Assembly: GCF_024508295.1 (NCBI RefSeq) | Contig: NZ_CP101990.1 | Location: forward strand, 2,294,001-2,358,000 | Direction: 5' to 3' | DNA length: 64,000 nucleotides | DNA from: Aeromicrobium duanguangcaii | GTDB taxonomy: Bacteria; Actinomycetota; Actinomycetes; Propionibacteriales; Nocardioidaceae | Shown here: positions 63,832 to 64,000 of the stretch, piece by piece | Position numbering within the stretch: the stretch's first letter is position 1 | Layout: every line of letters begins with the position of its first letter | The notes under the pieces: model-generated | Database searches by the model: none | The model's input: the letters and a program-made list of their open reading frames with translations, nothing else | Told to the model about the DNA's origin: nothing | Made by a program: the position numbers and the translations under genes

Positions 63832-64000
<169 letters not shown>

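Overview
The window is about 70% G+C and reads as chromosome of a high-GC actinobacterium. Markers are mycoredoxin, AdnA/AdnB, UvrD2, a UPF0182 protein, a PPA1309-family protein, MoeZ, frequent GTG starts, 4-bp ATGA/GTGA gene overlaps, and many genes whose start codon lies 5-8 nt after a TANNNT -10 box (leaderless type). The 41.6-64.0 kb part follows, from memory, the gene order of Mycobacterium tuberculosis around Rv3193c-Rv3208. The PPA1309-family protein fits Propionibacteriales, and Nocardioidaceae (Aeromicrobium/Nocardioides-like) is my best guess. That placement is inference.

Region 1 (1-12.9 kb) is accessory metabolism and transport: the end of an MFS exporter, a small secreted protein, a cholesterol-oxidase-type GMC oxidoreductase coupled to an unknown 155-aa protein, a metal P-type ATPase, two small proteins, and an ABC1/UbiB-family kinase. 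It ends with an operon of an MFS exporter fused to two CnaB/carboxypeptidase-regulatory-like domains plus its TetR regulator, preceded by a perfect 18-bp palindrome, and then a CrtI-like oxidoreductase with its own 17-bp palindromic operator.

Region 2 (12.9-20.5 kb, minus strand) is a compact organosulfur-scavenging operon: SsuD-like monooxygenase, SsuA-, SsuC- and SsuB-like ABC importer, an NtaA/DszA-family flavin monooxygenase, an aldo/keto reductase and a TauE/SafE-type exporter, followed by a TetR gene. A nested dyad (20501-20548) sits in front of it.

Region 3 (20.7-34.3 kb) mixes intact genes with remnants. Intact genes are a TPP enzyme, an SDR/XRE-regulator divergent pair with a dyad between them, an F420-reductase-like protein, a haloperoxidase-like hydrolase, a small soluble Ser/Thr kinase with HCD in place of HRD, a large LuxR-type (LAL) ATPase regulator with tandem duplications at its start, alanine dehydrogenase, an NPQPLPP-motif protein and an LPXTG leucine-rich-repeat surface protein. 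Remnants are a collapsed ABC-2 exporter (ATPase N-terminus joined to permease C-terminus), a twice-deleted homocysteine S-methyltransferase and a possible membrane-protein stub.

Region 4 (34.7-41.6 kb) has the initiator tRNA-Met with its terminator, a bifunctional PutA with a divergent LysR regulator, a PoxB-type pyruvate dehydrogenase (quinone) and a YbaK-type deacylase.

Region 5 (41.6-64.0 kb) is conserved housekeeping: UPF0182, PPA1309, PDZ/Lon-like protease, DUF2342 zinc-dependent protein, Nudix, YgjP-type metallopeptidase, DUF5679 zinc ribbon, a TOMM cyclodehydratase-like protein without YcaO, a second ABC1 kinase, UvrD2, mycoredoxin, NudC, AdnA-AdnB, an alkyltransferase-like protein and MoeZ, ending in a truncated TetR gene. 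A 78-bp hairpin occupies the place where mycobacteria carry whiB7. I saw no CRISPR array, phage, transposase or rRNA.
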